Source of the DNA: Lepidurus packardi
Taxonomy: Eukaryota; Arthropoda; Branchiopoda; Notostraca; Triopsidae
NCBI GenBank assembly: GCA_023053545.1
Contig: JAKZAN010000006.1
Span: forward strand, 4,593,001 to 4,657,000
Direction of reading: 5' to 3'
Length of the DNA: 64,000 nucleotides
In this document: positions 46,200 to 58,551 of the stretch, piece after piece
How positions within the stretch are numbered: position 1 is the stretch's first letter
Layout: each line of letters begins with the position of its first letter
Made by a program: the position numbers and the translations under genes
Notes under the pieces: model-generated
What the model was told of the DNA's origin: nothing
Seen by the model: only the letters and a program-made list of their open reading frames with translations
Database searches by the model: none

Positions 46200-47642
46200 A
46201 TTTCAGCTTTCAATAGCCTCTTACACTTTTGCCGTTAAGTTAAGGTTAACTGCATTTAAATAAACAAACAAAACTTGTGTATTGGTTTTCCACTCAAACC
46301 CGAAAAATCGATGAAAATTCCAATAACTGAACACACGATGAGCCTTTGCTAGTTTCCGCGAGGTGGCGATTGCTACCCATGCCAAGCTTATCGGCCTATA
46401 ATTTAATAGTTTGAAATCTTCCATAAATGTCATTTTTTTGGTACTGATTTTGCCAAGTAATCCTCTCTTCCTTCTCATCGATAAAAGGGATTACTTTCGC
46501 CACTGGCTAATAATCTTCTTATCTACCATGCGTCCTACGTCATGCTTGGCCAGGTGCATGATTCTGAAATTTCGCGGATTGCCGTGGTTTACCAAAAGGC
46601 ATATGCCAAAAGGTGTTCTTCTCCCTCCCCGTCCGCCTTCTCCAACGGGTACACCTTCAGCTTGCCCTAGGCCATCAACAGGTTTTAGATTCCTTCCAGA
46701 CGGGATTCTACTTTCTTTTGACAAAGAACTCTGCAACCAGAGCTCTAAGTCTTGTCATTATTCGCTGCTCAACCAAAGTAGCTGTTTGGTGTTGCGAAAA
46801 TCGTTGCACACGGATCAGGCGGGATTTCTCGGTACGAAAAAAAGTGGAGTTTTATAATTACATCATTAGGTCCGAGATTAAAACTTTTAGTGGTAGCACC
46901 TTCATCGACACTCTGCCTTCAATGGCGCGTCCTGTTCCTGATTGTGGGTGCATCTTTTCTTCCGAGTGTCATGTTCTGTGCCATTGGAAATTAAATCCGT
47001 TTGGAAATTAAATCTATTAGGATTACCCAATCCGCGTGATAGTAAACACGCAAGATAAAAGAAACCGTGAGGTGAGTCGGATGCGGAAGTTTGCATTTGG
47101 CCTTCATCAATTTTACCTTTTTTTATATATACATTATAGTGCTTGTATTTCTATTCTTCTTCACTTCTTTCGTCTTCTGTTTCTTCAAGTTGTTCGAAAT
47201 TTCGTTTTCCTTCCTTGGTCCACTTCCGTTCCGGGAATTTTTGGTATTTTGGGGCAAATCACAATCAGTCGATACCGATGAAACGACACGCCTGACCGGC
47301 AAAGTACTTTTCGAGAAACGTAATCAAGTGCATGAGGATTCTTGTCGTTCGGTGGCATGCCATTTCAAGGTTAGTCCCGTAGGGAAGGCAAAGATGAACG
47401 TATTGTAGGTCGGTAACCTTGCGTAACGTCCCGGAAGAATTTAAGTCCCCGCTAAGTGTCAATTCCTTTCCTTCTTTACACTGAATTGTAAAAAAGATCG
47501 TACTAAACTCTAGGTATATTTACAGTTTGCGGTACTTTGGGGAAGAAAAGGTTCTCTTTTCTGTTTAATCACCTGTTTATGTATGCTGTAATTGTAATGC
47601 ATCTATTGTTGTATTTCTCCAGGGTCTTGTTGTTGGTACAGA
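46200..47642. other. Spacer between aveugle and the cadherin
   Basis: This divergent intergenic region of 1.44 kb should hold both 5' regions. Minus-strand ORFs at 46491-46736 and 47265-47462 have protein-like composition (GICLLVNHGNPRNFRIMHLA; LEMACHRTTRILMHLITFLE), but I could not join them to a start or to each other in phase. No family is recognised. Confidence 0.35.
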
Positions 47643-50600
47643 ATGCTTTGGGCGTGTTTCTTCGCTTCCTTCCTCACAGGTAAGAAAAGCAATCTCGTCA
47701 TTTTGGCGTGGCATGTTAGAAGTATGCAAATGAAATCCAAAGTCTCGACGAAGAAGATCTAATATGTCCCAGTTGTCGTGATGGTGCTGTGCTGGCATTG
47801 GCACACAACTTGTGATGTTATCGCAAGATTCCTGACTTGCCATTTTTCTTTGTTTTGAAAGAAAAGAAAAGAAGTAAATCGGTTGCCCTGTCCTAATTTC
47901 AGCAAATTCCTTTCACCGAGCATTGAAAACGATTTTTGGCATGCATGTCAGGGAACGTTTTTGGACACGGACTAGATTGGAAGAGTCCCTTTCCTTTTTT
48001 CTCCTTAATGTTCTTATAAATAACTAATTAAAAAAGAGTGTAGACTAGCTGAGCTCATTATCGATGTCTTTTCCAGGATGTCTGGCCCAGAATTTACCAC
48101 CGGTTTTAACAGCCGATATGAACCAAGCTGTCGTATCGGAAAGCACAGCAGTGGGTTCCCAAGTTTATACGCTGAAGGCGGAAGATCCCGAAGGTTCACT
48201 GGTACACTTTCGGTTCGAAGGAACCGACTCGTTCCAAGTTGACAACCAATCAGGAGTCGTTACCCTAGCTCAGGCCTTAGACAGAGAAGTACGAACCGCA
48301 ACGAGACCGCTTACGCCGCAACTGAAGCGAATAAACAAGTTTTTTTGTTCTTTTTTCACCTTTTTGTTCTTTTTTCCATTTTGGGGGGGCTCTAGGTCAC
48401 TGATACTTTACGTTTCGCTGTAATTGTCGAAGATGAAGTCGAAGGGCAGTCGAATAATGTTGTTAGGATTCCGGTCAGCGTTTTAATTAGCGATGAGAAT
48501 GATATCGCGCCTGTTTTTCAAAACGTAAGTAAGCCCGTGTTTTTATTGTTCTACAGTAACCTTTGTTTTCAGTTTCAGTTTTCTTATTTTTGAGTGTCTT
48601 TATAAATACACATTCACTTTCAAAAACAACGCCTTGTACTTGCAGGAGTCATATGAAGTCATTGTGGCCGAAAACGCCCCCATTGGTACTACAGTATTAC
48701 GAGGCATTAGCGCATCCGACTTGGATTTGGTAGGCGATACGCTTGAAGTTTTTTGTCAAGAGCAGTCTTCCATTTCGGTAAAGCTCAGTTTTACTTTCCT
48801 TATCCTTGCGAAACGTAATGCCCGGAAAACAAAGTCTTTATGACTCTCCTTTTGTTTCTTTAGAAGAATGAATGCGGCCATTTCGAGGTTGTTACAGAAA
48901 CGGCGACCTCCACAGACTATGTTGGGTCTTTACTCGTAAAATCCATGTTGAATCACACCCAACAAGCTACATACCTCCTCCAGCTAATTGTATCGGTAAG
49001 CAAAAAGCGGTTTTATATCTACAGCTCGCTTAGATTTTACTTATTATTTTGTTTTTTTTACAAAGAATGAAAGTAACCTTTAAACGTTCTTTAGGATGGA
49101 TTGCACAATTCGACTGCGTGGGTGAATATTCGCCTTCAAGACGTTCAGAATTCTCCGCCGTATTTTGTAAGCTCCCGAGCGGTCTTAGTTTCTGAGAATG
49201 CGTCTGTTGGATCTGTCGTCATGACCGTGAAGGCGAAAGATGGCGATTTGGAAAAACCTCGATCTCTCTTCTATGAACTTGTCAGCAGTAAGTCTTCCGA
49301 GTACTCAAATATCGCTTTTTTTCATCTAGCCACTAAACGAAACGCTTTTTGATGTAGATTTGGGCGATTATTTTTTGCTGGATTCGCGCAATGGCGAACT
49401 GCGAGTTGCCAAAGCGCTCGACCGAGAATCATTGGACGCATCACGGACCATTAGTCTGCGAATCAAGGTATACTTTCTCTGGCCTTCTTTGCAGTTTTTT
49501 GAATCCAATTATGGGGTTTTGTGCGTAAAACAGGCTAGCGAAATGGAAAACGAGCAAGTCTTGAAGGGCCCCGAGGTCACAACTGAAACTGACGTTACTG
49601 TTACCATTCTGGATGTCAATGACGAAGCACCGACCTTCACTGCGAATGAATACGAGGCGAATATCACGGAAAATGTACCTAACGGTACGCCGTTAGACGT
49701 CCCGGGCATTTTTGTCCAAGACCAAGATTCCGTAATTTCATGCAAATTTTAACCTTCAATATGTAATTTTTGTTTAATTTTTTTTGTAGGGCAAAAATGC
49801 GGTATTTAGTCTGGAATTGAAAGACGATTCTGGATTGTTCGCCATAAGCCCCAATCATGGGGAAGGATCGACTTCCATCACTATTCGATTAGCCAAAGGA
49901 CCTCTGGATTTCGAAAACCCAAATCAACGCAAATTTATTGTTTTAGTAAGATAAGTTCTTGAAACTATTTTGAACAAATTTGAAAATTCTTGAAAAAGTT
50001 TTTAAAAAATGTGAAAATTCTTGAAAATGTTACAAAAAAAAATTGAAAATTGTTGAAAATGTTTTGAAGAATTTCTTTTTTTTTTTTCGGAAATTTTTAT
50101 TCTTATTTTTTTCTTTTTTTTATCATGATTAGATAGTTGCGAAAGAGGTTTCCACATCCGAAAGGCTTTCTTCGACCGCCACTGTGATCATAAACGTCCT
50201 AAATGAGAACGATGAGTATCCTTTCTTCCCGGAGGAACTTTTTCTAGCATCAATATCAGAATTAGCGTTACCAGGAACGGAAGTTGCCGCTATTCAGGCC
50301 AAAGATCGCGATTTGGGTGTATTTGGCCAGGAGGGGATGGTTTACGAACTCTTGGGCAACGAAGCGGGAAGGTTTGTGGGACTGTTTCACGCATGTTAAG
50401 CGTACCGAATTTAACAAGTGGTTTTGTTTTCAGGTTCCAGGTCAACCAGACCACGGGCCTCGTTACGGTAGCAGAATGCAAAAGTCCTGCTGGCGCGTCG
50501 CCTTGTTTAGATTACGAAGGCAATTCGACGTATTTACTCAGCCTCAAGGTATACTACTTTGGCAGTCGTTTGTGGCAACCGCTTTTAATTACGCTTGTTT

Positions 50601-53600
50601 TTAGGCCACGGATGATGAAGGGCGAGGAAAGAGCTCCATTATGTCACTAAAAGTGGTTTTACAAGACGAAAACGATGTCGAGCCCGTATTCGACCGACCG
50701 GTTTATAGCAACACCATCTTCGAAGACGCTACGGACTTTGATCCCGATTTCATCATCAGAGCCCATGATGGTGACGAAACCGCGCAGTTATCTTACAGAA
50801 TAGTCGATAGCGACGCACTGGAGCTTTTCCGCATCAATAATTCGACGGGTCAGCTCCATATTCGGAAACCGGGCAAATTCGCCCAGACAGCGTACCTCAA
50901 TTTCGCCGTCGAGGTAGTAAAATTGAACCCTTTTTTATTTTATTTTGGAATTAAACATTTCTAGGATGGAATGAATTTGTATCTTTCACTTGGTCTCATC
51001 TAGGTCTCAGACGGTATTTATAACGACACGGCGGTTGTAAATGTCCGAGTTTTGGACGAAAATAACCATAATCCTGTTTTCAACAAATCGTCCTATTCGT
51101 CAGCTGTTTCGGAGACGGCCATCATAGGTTCGTATAAGGAGAGAAAGACAAAAGCTGGCATTCTTGCATATGTCAAAATGAAAAGAAATGTAGTTTTCTT
51201 AAGCTGATTACGGCCAGCGATTCTTTTTCTATTTTTTTGTAACGCCTCAAATACCTGACTTGCATTTTCGGTTAGCAAATGTCAAGGTTTATAGCCTGCG
51301 GCGTCTTCGGAATGTTTACACTGTATGCTTGCAACTTCGCATAATCCCAGGGTCAGCTTAGCGAAGAAAAAAATGGGGCAATGGCACTCGATGTTTTAGC
51401 TTAGCATCAACTTACTAATTGTTCTTATTTTTTTTTTTTAAAGCCACGGTGAACTGCAGGTAGTTGATATTTTTGTCCAAAGATGGCAGCTGTGTCTACT
51501 CCGTCTATCGTGAGAATTATGCAACTTGAGACAAAAGTTTAAAAGAAATATAACGATATAATTTAATATCTTAATAAAAATATCATGGTAGATTGCGTAA
51601 AACGATTTAGATGTACGATTAGATAAGCTTATTCAAGTTAGGAAAATTTTAAATAAATTGTATATCTAAATCTGTTGACGCAATTCTCCAACACGTTCTC
51701 TGGACTTGCTGACGAACGAATCGTCAGTAATGTACCCCACTGTTAAAAATAGACACTAATGTGTCACCTTTCGATCAGAGCGAATGGATCTAGTGTGTCA
51801 GTTTTCAGAAGTTCAACTAATGGAGGAAGTACAAGCTTAACGATTATCTTCAGGTTAGGTTAACGAGAATCGTTAAGCTAAGCTTACCAAACCTAATTCA
51901 TTTCCAATCCAACTACTTTTTTCAACTAAGGTTCTCCGGTAAAAACCAAAGTAGAAAACATGACACTGGTTTGTCACTTCTGAAAAACATGTTGCAACTA
52001 TATGACACAATGGTGTCATAAAAATAATCAATTTCTTGCAGTTCACCGTGGCCTTAACTATTTATTTTCGTAGTTATTTTAGTTTCCTAATTATTCCAGC
52101 GATGAATTGACAAATAAAAGGCTAATTTAATTATTTGTTTCATTTTAGGTTCATTAGTGGAGCAAGTTGTGGCCACAGACGACGATTTGGATAAGAACGC
52201 CAAAATTACGTATAGAATCGAGAAAGGATCATTGGATCACTTCGAAGTCGACCCACACACAGGTGTGGTACGTGTAGCCGGCAAACTGGATTTCGACACC
52301 CGCTCTTCCTACGCTATTGAAGTGCTGGCCGTAGATCTAGGTAATTTGAATCTTTCTGAACTTCAAACTTTTGACAGGACTCGTTGATTTAGGTTCGCCG
52401 GCATTGACTGGCACCACGACGGTACTTGTGAACGTGCTGAAAGATAGCAACAAGCCCCCAATCTTCATTCCGAGCGCGCAAAGCGCGAAAGTAAACAAAG
52501 ATGCTGCGTTACGGCATGTTTTCCACAAGATGGCAGCACTGAATGCTGATTTAGCCGAAAATAGTGCGTTGACGTACTCTATTTTGGAGAATATCACAGC
52601 CGTAGATGATAAAGGACGTGTAGTCCGTGGTAAATCCATGTTTAAGGTGGAGTTTTCTTAATTTTAAGTCAATTTTAACTTAATTTTAATGGTTTAATTT
52701 ATATTGGGGGAATTTTTGTATTCGTAGAATTTTTTTGGCATTAATCCCAAAACGGGCGAAGTTTTCGTGAATGAACCGATCGATAGGACTAGTGCTACGA
52801 GTGTAATTCTCCCGATCGCTGCTACAGATCCAACTGCCAACTCTCCACAGGAAGGAAAAGGTGATTTTCAGGTTGAGCACCTTTTTAGAGACTTATTTAT
52901 TTATGTTTGTAAATTTATGGATGAGAACAGCAACCTTAATTGTGCACATTATGGACGTGAACAACCACCCGCCTGCTTTCTCACAAATGGAAACCCAAAG
53001 TTTGATGCGGTTACCTGAAGAACTGCCTCTGGGCAGTCATGTCATGACTGCCCAAGCCACGGACCTAGAATCGGTCGTAAGCCACTACGCGTTGGAGCCG
53101 AACAGCAGTTTGGTAGCAATTCACAATCTGACAGGCGTCGTTACGACCATAGCGCGCATTGATTACGAACAACTCAGGGAGTTCAATTTTACGGTCATTG
53201 CCGTGGATGTGGGCGTGTCGCCGCTCACCGCGACCGCCACGGTCATTGTTTCGGTCGTGAATATCAACGACGAAAGTCCCGTGTTTAATCAGGTAAGGAA
53301 CGCCAAACATCGTGGAGATTCCTTTTACCGACCTAGTTTAGTAACAATTTTAAAAAATTAAAAATGTCAATGAAATTTTAAATTTTTTTTTTGAAAAATG
53401 TTCATGAAATTAAAATTTTTTTTTTGAAAAATGTTAATGAAATTTAACATTTTTTTTTTTGAAAAATGTTATTGAAATTTAAATTCTTTTTTTTTGAAAA
53501 ATGTTAATGAATTTTAGTTAATGAAATTTTTGGTTAATTTTTTTTTTTGGTTAATGAAATAAAAAAAAATTTAACTTTTTTTTATCTCATTAGACCAGTT

Positions 53601-56600
53601 ATGAAGCGACGCTGCTGGAGCATTCAGAAGCGGGTACCAATATCGTCACCATAGCCGCCCAAGATGCGGACGCCCCTCCCTATGACTTCGAAACGTATTC
53701 CTTGATGGGCGACAGTAAGCAGTACTTCCAGATTGACAACAATGGTACGATCAGTGTGGTCGATCCGGAATATTTGGACCGCGAAACACGACCTGAAATT
53801 GTTTTATACGTTACTGCGTCTGATAAAGCTTCGGTCGCTGACAAGAGAACGTCAACAGTTCCTGTAAGTATAGTTGTGAAATACAAATTAATTAGATTAT
53901 TAAATCTTATAAAATCTACTTCAAATAATCTTAATTTTAAAATATTTTTAGATCAATGAAAATTACGTGTTTTCTTTACTATTATTATTTTCTTTATTAT
54001 TATTATTTTCTTTATTATTATTATTATTTATTATTATTTTCTTTATTATTATTATTATTATTTATTATTATTTTCTTTATTATTATTATTATTTAACACG
54101 GCTTGTAAGCTTAAGCCTCTTACCGTCGTTTATTTCTTCATAGAAACGGTTAGGGTGAGAAGTTGGGTAGATTTTTTTTTGTACCCAATGCGTTTTTGGT
54201 CCTTTTTTTTTTCCTTCCTTGCTATTTACTTCTTTCCTTACCTTTCTTATTTTTTTTTTTGCTTCCTTTTTACTCTTTTTTAAGCAAATTTGTACTTTTT
54301 TTTTTATTTCTCCATGAAATCGTTAATCGTTAAGTGAAATCGTTAATCGTTTTTGTAATTTCTCCATGAAATCGTTGGAGCTGAGGAATTGGGTTAAAGT
54401 AATCTGAATCTTAATGAATCGATTTCAATGAAACGCGTTAGTTCTTGTGAAATAGAATTATAATAATCTTGGACTTCGTTGATGTTGATTGTTAGATTAG
54501 TTTAGTCAAATGTGGGCTGATTAGTGAAGTTTAGTGAACTAATGGAGGACATTTTGCTTTAGGTGCGGATTATTTTGCAGGACATCAATGATTACGCGCC
54601 GGAATTCCAGACGAAAGATTACAAAGCGATTGTGTCTGAAACGGCTGCTCTGAATCCGCCAGCACCGTTAGTTCAAGTGAAAGCATTCGACAAGGATTTA
54701 GGACTGAACGCCTTGGTCCAATACCAAATTATCGGGGGGAATAATGACAGTAAGAATTTAAAATTTCGTCTGCGGCTTCAAAATTCTCAAGTTTTTGTAT
54801 TTTTCCAGGTTTGTTTCGCATCGATCCGAGCTCGGGAATACTGTACCCAGCGGAATCCTTGATTGGGAAGGCGCATGAATACAGTTTGTTGATTGAAGCA
54901 AAGGATATGAACGGAACAGGCCCTTTTCAAGACATTGCCACGATAACTTTGGATGTCAAGGCTGTGAATCAATACAAACCCCAGTTTATATCCCCTTCGG
55001 CCACTAACGCGGTCGCCAGCGTACCCGAAAACGCGGAAGACGAAGAAATTCTGATCCTCACCTTGAAAGCAGAGGACAAAGACTCGGGCGATGATGGGAG
55101 AATCACGTACCATTTCAAAATGGGAGACAAACTAGTCCAAGAAACGCCGCAGTTTTCTCTGAATCCCGATTCGGGCGAACTGAAGACTCGTATCAAATTG
55201 GATCGCGAAGCCCAAGCGTATTATGAAGTAAAAAAAAAAAAAAAAAAAATTCGTAATGTTCCTAATCGTGTTAATCTCTTCTTAGCTTATACTCGTGGCC
55301 AAGGATAAGGGAATGTCTGTGTCCTTGGAGACATTACGAGTACTAAGAGTTGAAGTGGAAGACGTCGATGATTGGCAGCCTGAATTTCCCGCAGAGCGAC
55401 GATCCAAAGTTGCTCCATATCACTTCAAAGTGCAAGAAAATCTCCGTCCGGATACAGCAGTTGGTAGGCTTTCATTCGTACAACTCCAGATTTATTTGAT
55501 AGAAATTGCTCGATTTATTTCTATTATTTCTTTACTATTTTCTATTATTTCTTTATTATTTCTATTATTTCTTTATTATTTTATATTATTTCTTTATTAT
55601 TTTATATTATTTCTTTATTATTTTATATTATTTATTTATTATTTATATTATTTTTTTATTATTTTATATTATTTCTATTATTTACTATTTATGTATTACT
55701 GACTATTTTTGTACGTTTGTCATTTATCCTTGAATAGGGCAAGTGCAGGCGACTGACAAAGACGAAGGCGATAATGCTCGTATTTATTACCACATTATGG
55801 AAGGGAATGAGGGCGATTGGTTTTACATGGATAAAACCCATGGGTTCCTCTACACGAAAATGACGTTGGACCGAGAAGAACGGGCTACTTATGATCTCGT
55901 AGTTAAGGCTTCGAATGAGCCTCAACTGTCTGAAGTGATGAAGGTAAGCTTTCGTATTCATTTCTTAAGGCTCCCGTACACCTTACCTTATTGATGGAAA
56001 AAACTCACAGATGACACTGGTGTTTGTTATTGTTCCGCGAAAGCATTGTGTAAGAAAAGAAATCGATAGCTAATGGCAAGCAAAGTATCGACGTTTGTTT
56101 TGATTCTGAAAGTACAATTTGTCACCACAGTTTGCTGTAGCAGCACAATGTCCCAAATCATGTCGTCAAACATTCGGAAAAAGATTTTTCAAAAACGGCT
56201 TGTCAGATTTGAAAGTAAACTAAAACAAAAGTTTTCTTTTATTAGCAGCTAGTGCACATCCAAAGGACATATTGTTCGGTAACGTATTTCACGTAGTTAA
56301 AAACTTAATTTGCATATTGCTAATTTATTATTCTTTGGAAAAAGTTGCGTATTGGTTGTGCACTACTTATTTATGCATTACTATCTATGTATGCTCTACT
56401 ATCTATTTATTCGCTACTACCTATTTATGCACTATTATCTATTAGCAAGCTCAAAAATTACTGTCAGACTTTTTTCACTAAATGCACTGGTTTTCTCAAA
56501 AAGTTGTTCCTAAATTCCCCACACTAACCGCTGTATCGAGCAAAGTATACGGGAGCCTTAAACAGCAGTTACCAAGATTAATCTTTAAATCAATTTTATT

Positions 56601-58551
56601 TCACGTTTTTAGAGCGAAAAACGAAAGCGACAGACTATGGATGATCCAAGCGTCGTCAAAGTCCATGTCGATGTCAAAGACGAAAACGATAACATGCCCA
56701 CCTTCGAGAAGGCGGATTTTTATGCTGGTTAGTTTTATTTTTCCCGTATTCCTTTACTAAGATCACCTTATTCCTTGATTTACCACGCTAATGATTACTT
56801 TTGATAGGAGTTGAGTTTACTGCCAACGTCGGACGGTTCTTGCTCGAAGTTAAAGCCCAGGATCCCGATTACTTAACCAATGGATCTCTGATGTACTACA
56901 TACGATCCTCGAATCTCTACCAATTGGGATCAAACGTGTCTTCGGGCTCGGTCATTCCATCGCCTTTCAATATTACGTCAGACGGGAAGTTGTACACGGA
57001 TGACTTGATGGCTGAGTACAATCAAGACCGGTTTATTCTCGAAGTCACCGCCAAAGAAGCCGCGCCGCCCTACAGAGAAGCCACAGCCCGCGTGCACGTG
57101 AGCAATAATCATGTTTTTGAACTTTGGGACTTTTTAACTAATTGTTTCGCTTTTTTTGAAGATCTGGATCTACTTACCCGAGCAGCTCTTAAGGATCGTG
57201 GTTTCCCGTCCATTAGAAGCTGTGACGAATGAACGGGAAACCTTAATTGAAGAGTTGCACAATGCAACGCAAGTCATTATCGTGGGAGCAGAACTCAAGA
57301 ACCATTTGATGGACGATGGGACCTTACGGAAAGACTGGTACAATTCTTTTTTCTTTTTCTCCCTCATATGATTACAAAAATAATGGTAAAAATTGCGTTT
57401 ACAGGTCTGACTTTTATGTCCATGGCGTAGATCCGAATACGCAACGGATTTTGCTCATCGACGATGTAATTAAGGTCGTAGACGCCCATTATGACCTCTT
57501 ACGAGCTTACAACAACACCGAGATCCTCAATGTTTTGGTAATAACTTATTATTTTGAATTTTCTTAAGAGAAATCCGGTGTTTTTTAGCCTGCTGCTTCA
57601 CGGATCCCGCGATCTGATTTCGAACCCACTTTAGCTGCCCTTATTGCGCTCTTAATTGTTCTCTTCATTGGATTTGTTACTTTCTTGGTTGTCTGCTGTT
57701 GCCTCAAGCACTGGTAATGCCCCAAATTCCTTGAAAACTTCTTTCTAAGAATTTTTTATTATTCTCTAGGACTGTGAAGCCACCCAAACCCAAGACAAAT
57801 ACGAAGGACAAAGTGGTTAAACGAGAAACTCAACCTGATATTCTCAGCACTACAGATAACCCTTTGTGGATCGAAAAGTTCGTAAAGAAAATTTCCATAT
57901 TTTCTATTAATTAATGGAATTTTGAATGTTTGCAGAAGCTTTAAGCCCTATGAAGAACAAGAGCTTAGCATGCGAATGGTGACAGATTTGGATTCACCGT
58001 TGCGTAACATCAACCAAGTGGCTAGTGAAGCCGAATTTTCAGCTTTTGCACAGGTAATGTGTGAAAGGAAATGATAGTCAGTTAATAGACAGTTAATAAT
58101 GACATTAATTGGGTTATTTTCACAAAGGATCCTCAGAATCATGCTTACGCGACGATTCAAAAGCCTCGACGAAGTCCGCCACGGTTACGGAACTTCACGT
58201 TAGGTGAAGATAATGGAGAAAGTAATGATTATGATACGTTGAACATTTACTCCAAAGTTTCCCAAGGATCTGGGCCACAAGTTCCTGGAGTGATGGTGAG
58301 AACATGAACGAAATTGAAACTTGAAACGATTTGAAAATTGAAATTGAAAATTGAAACGATTTTAAATTGGCAGCGAATATTTATTGAACTTTGTTTGTGC
58401 TATACAGTCGGCTGCAGCTTTCTTACAAAACGACGATGAAGGAGATGGTTACTTTCGACCGTTGGACGATACCAAACGAAATTCTCCGTTGAAATCGAAC
58501 TTGACAGTGAACAAGGATGGTGAGCCACAACTAGTGTCGGAATTGGTGTAA
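47643..58551 (+). CDS. Long non-classical cadherin, 14 EC repeats (Cad87A/Cad74A/Cad99C, PCDH15/CDH23-related)
   Basis: Single-pass adhesion protein, 31 coding exons, 1887 aa. Exons: 47643-47679, 48077-48288, 48396-48524, 48646-48777, 48864-48995, 49095-49287, 49358-49467, 49534-49731, 49790-49945, 50133-50371, 50434-50548, 50605-50913, 51004-51127, 52149-52340, 52393-52646, 52728-52860, 52931-53292, 53594-53863, 54563-54749, 54809-55227, 55286-55463, 55738-55943, 56613-56727, 56808-57097, 57162-57337, 57405-57537, 57589-57713, 57770-57877, 57936-58053, 58128-58295, 58408-58551. Signal peptide MLWACFFASFLTGCLAQ, then 14 EC repeats with linkers such as DENDIAPVF, DVNDEAPTF, DENDVEPVF, DVNNHPPAF, DVDDWQPEF, DENDNMPTF. 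Linkers after EC2, EC7 and EC11 are degenerate (DVQNSPPYF, KDSNKPPIF, AVNQYKPQF), so those joints may bind less calcium. A membrane-adjacent domain (about 1565-1667), TM helix (LIALLIVLFIGFVTFLVV) and 180-aa tail follow, ending SELV, a possible class III PDZ ligand. No EGF, laminin G or beta-catenin site. Exact orthologue unresolved. Exon 17 acceptor is my best in-phase choice. Confidence 0.9.
51442..52053. mobile_element. TTAA-flanked inverted-repeat element (piggyBac-like MITE) in cadherin intron 13
   Basis: Terminal inverted repeats: left 'agccacggtgaactgca', right (reverse complement) 'ggccacggtgaactgca', 16 of 17 identical. Both ends are abutted by TTAA (51438-51441 and 52054-52057), the target duplication used by piggyBac-type transposases. 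The 612-bp interior has no ORF. This explains why this intron is ten times longer than its neighbours. Confidence 0.75.
53360..53580 (+). repeat. Tandem 'tttttttgaaaaatgttaat' repeat in a cadherin intron
   Basis: Four to five units of about 40-50 bp combine 'tttttttgaaaaatgtt(a/c)a' with 'tgaaattta(a/t)a'. It expands the intron between EC9 and EC10. Confidence 0.7.
53955..54090 (+). repeat. (ATT)n/TTATTATTATTTTC microsatellite
   Basis: A nearly pure 'ttattattattttcttta' array, followed directly by the 'ggcttgtaagcttaagcc' dispersed repeat (54095-54170) also seen near 13.5 kb. Confidence 0.85.
54095..54175 (+). repeat. Dispersed 'ggcttgtaagcttaagcc' element
   Basis: It shares 'ggcttgtaagcttaagcc', then 'ttaccgtcgtttatttctt' and a 'ggttagggtgagaagttggg' tail with the copy at 13.63 kb. 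The head is an imperfect palindrome. Confidence 0.65.
55505..55695 (+). repeat. TTTCTATTATTTCTTTATTA microsatellite in a cadherin intron
   Basis: A pyrimidine/AT array of 10-20 bp units on the sense strand, 190 bp long. The polypeptide ORFs that cross it (poly-Leu/Tyr/Ile) are artefacts. Confidence 0.9.
55969..56557. mobile_element. Second TTAA-flanked inverted-repeat element in the cadherin (intron 22)
   Basis: Left terminal 'ggctcccgtacacctt', right terminal as reverse complement 'ggctcccgtatacttt' (14 of 16). TTAA lies exactly outside both (55965-55968 and 56558-56561). The 589-bp interior holds a 'ctatttatgcactattatct' microsatellite but no transposase ORF. Its terminal sequence differs from the intron 13 element, so it is a different family with the same target site. 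Confidence 0.75.

Noticed and set aside
47577-47843. 88-aa minus-strand ORF (DNWDILDLLRRDFGFH) as first exon of a gene with 47265-47462
   Set aside because: The apparent donor (t|gtgagg) and acceptor (attcag|tgtaaa) do not join in frame, and the ORF is antisense to the cadherin signal-peptide exon, which fits its own gene perfectly.
52861-52930. Reading the cadherin exon from the ctttttag acceptor (adds ETYLFMFVNLWM)
   Set aside because: It is in frame but inserts a hydrophobic patch unlike an EC domain. The gaacag acceptor at 52930 gives a clean EC8 strand (ATLIVHIMDVNN) with a 70-nt intron.
55506-55733. Leu/Tyr/Ile-rich membrane-like ORFs in a cadherin intron
   Set aside because: Translation of a TTTCTATTATTTC microsatellite, not a protein.
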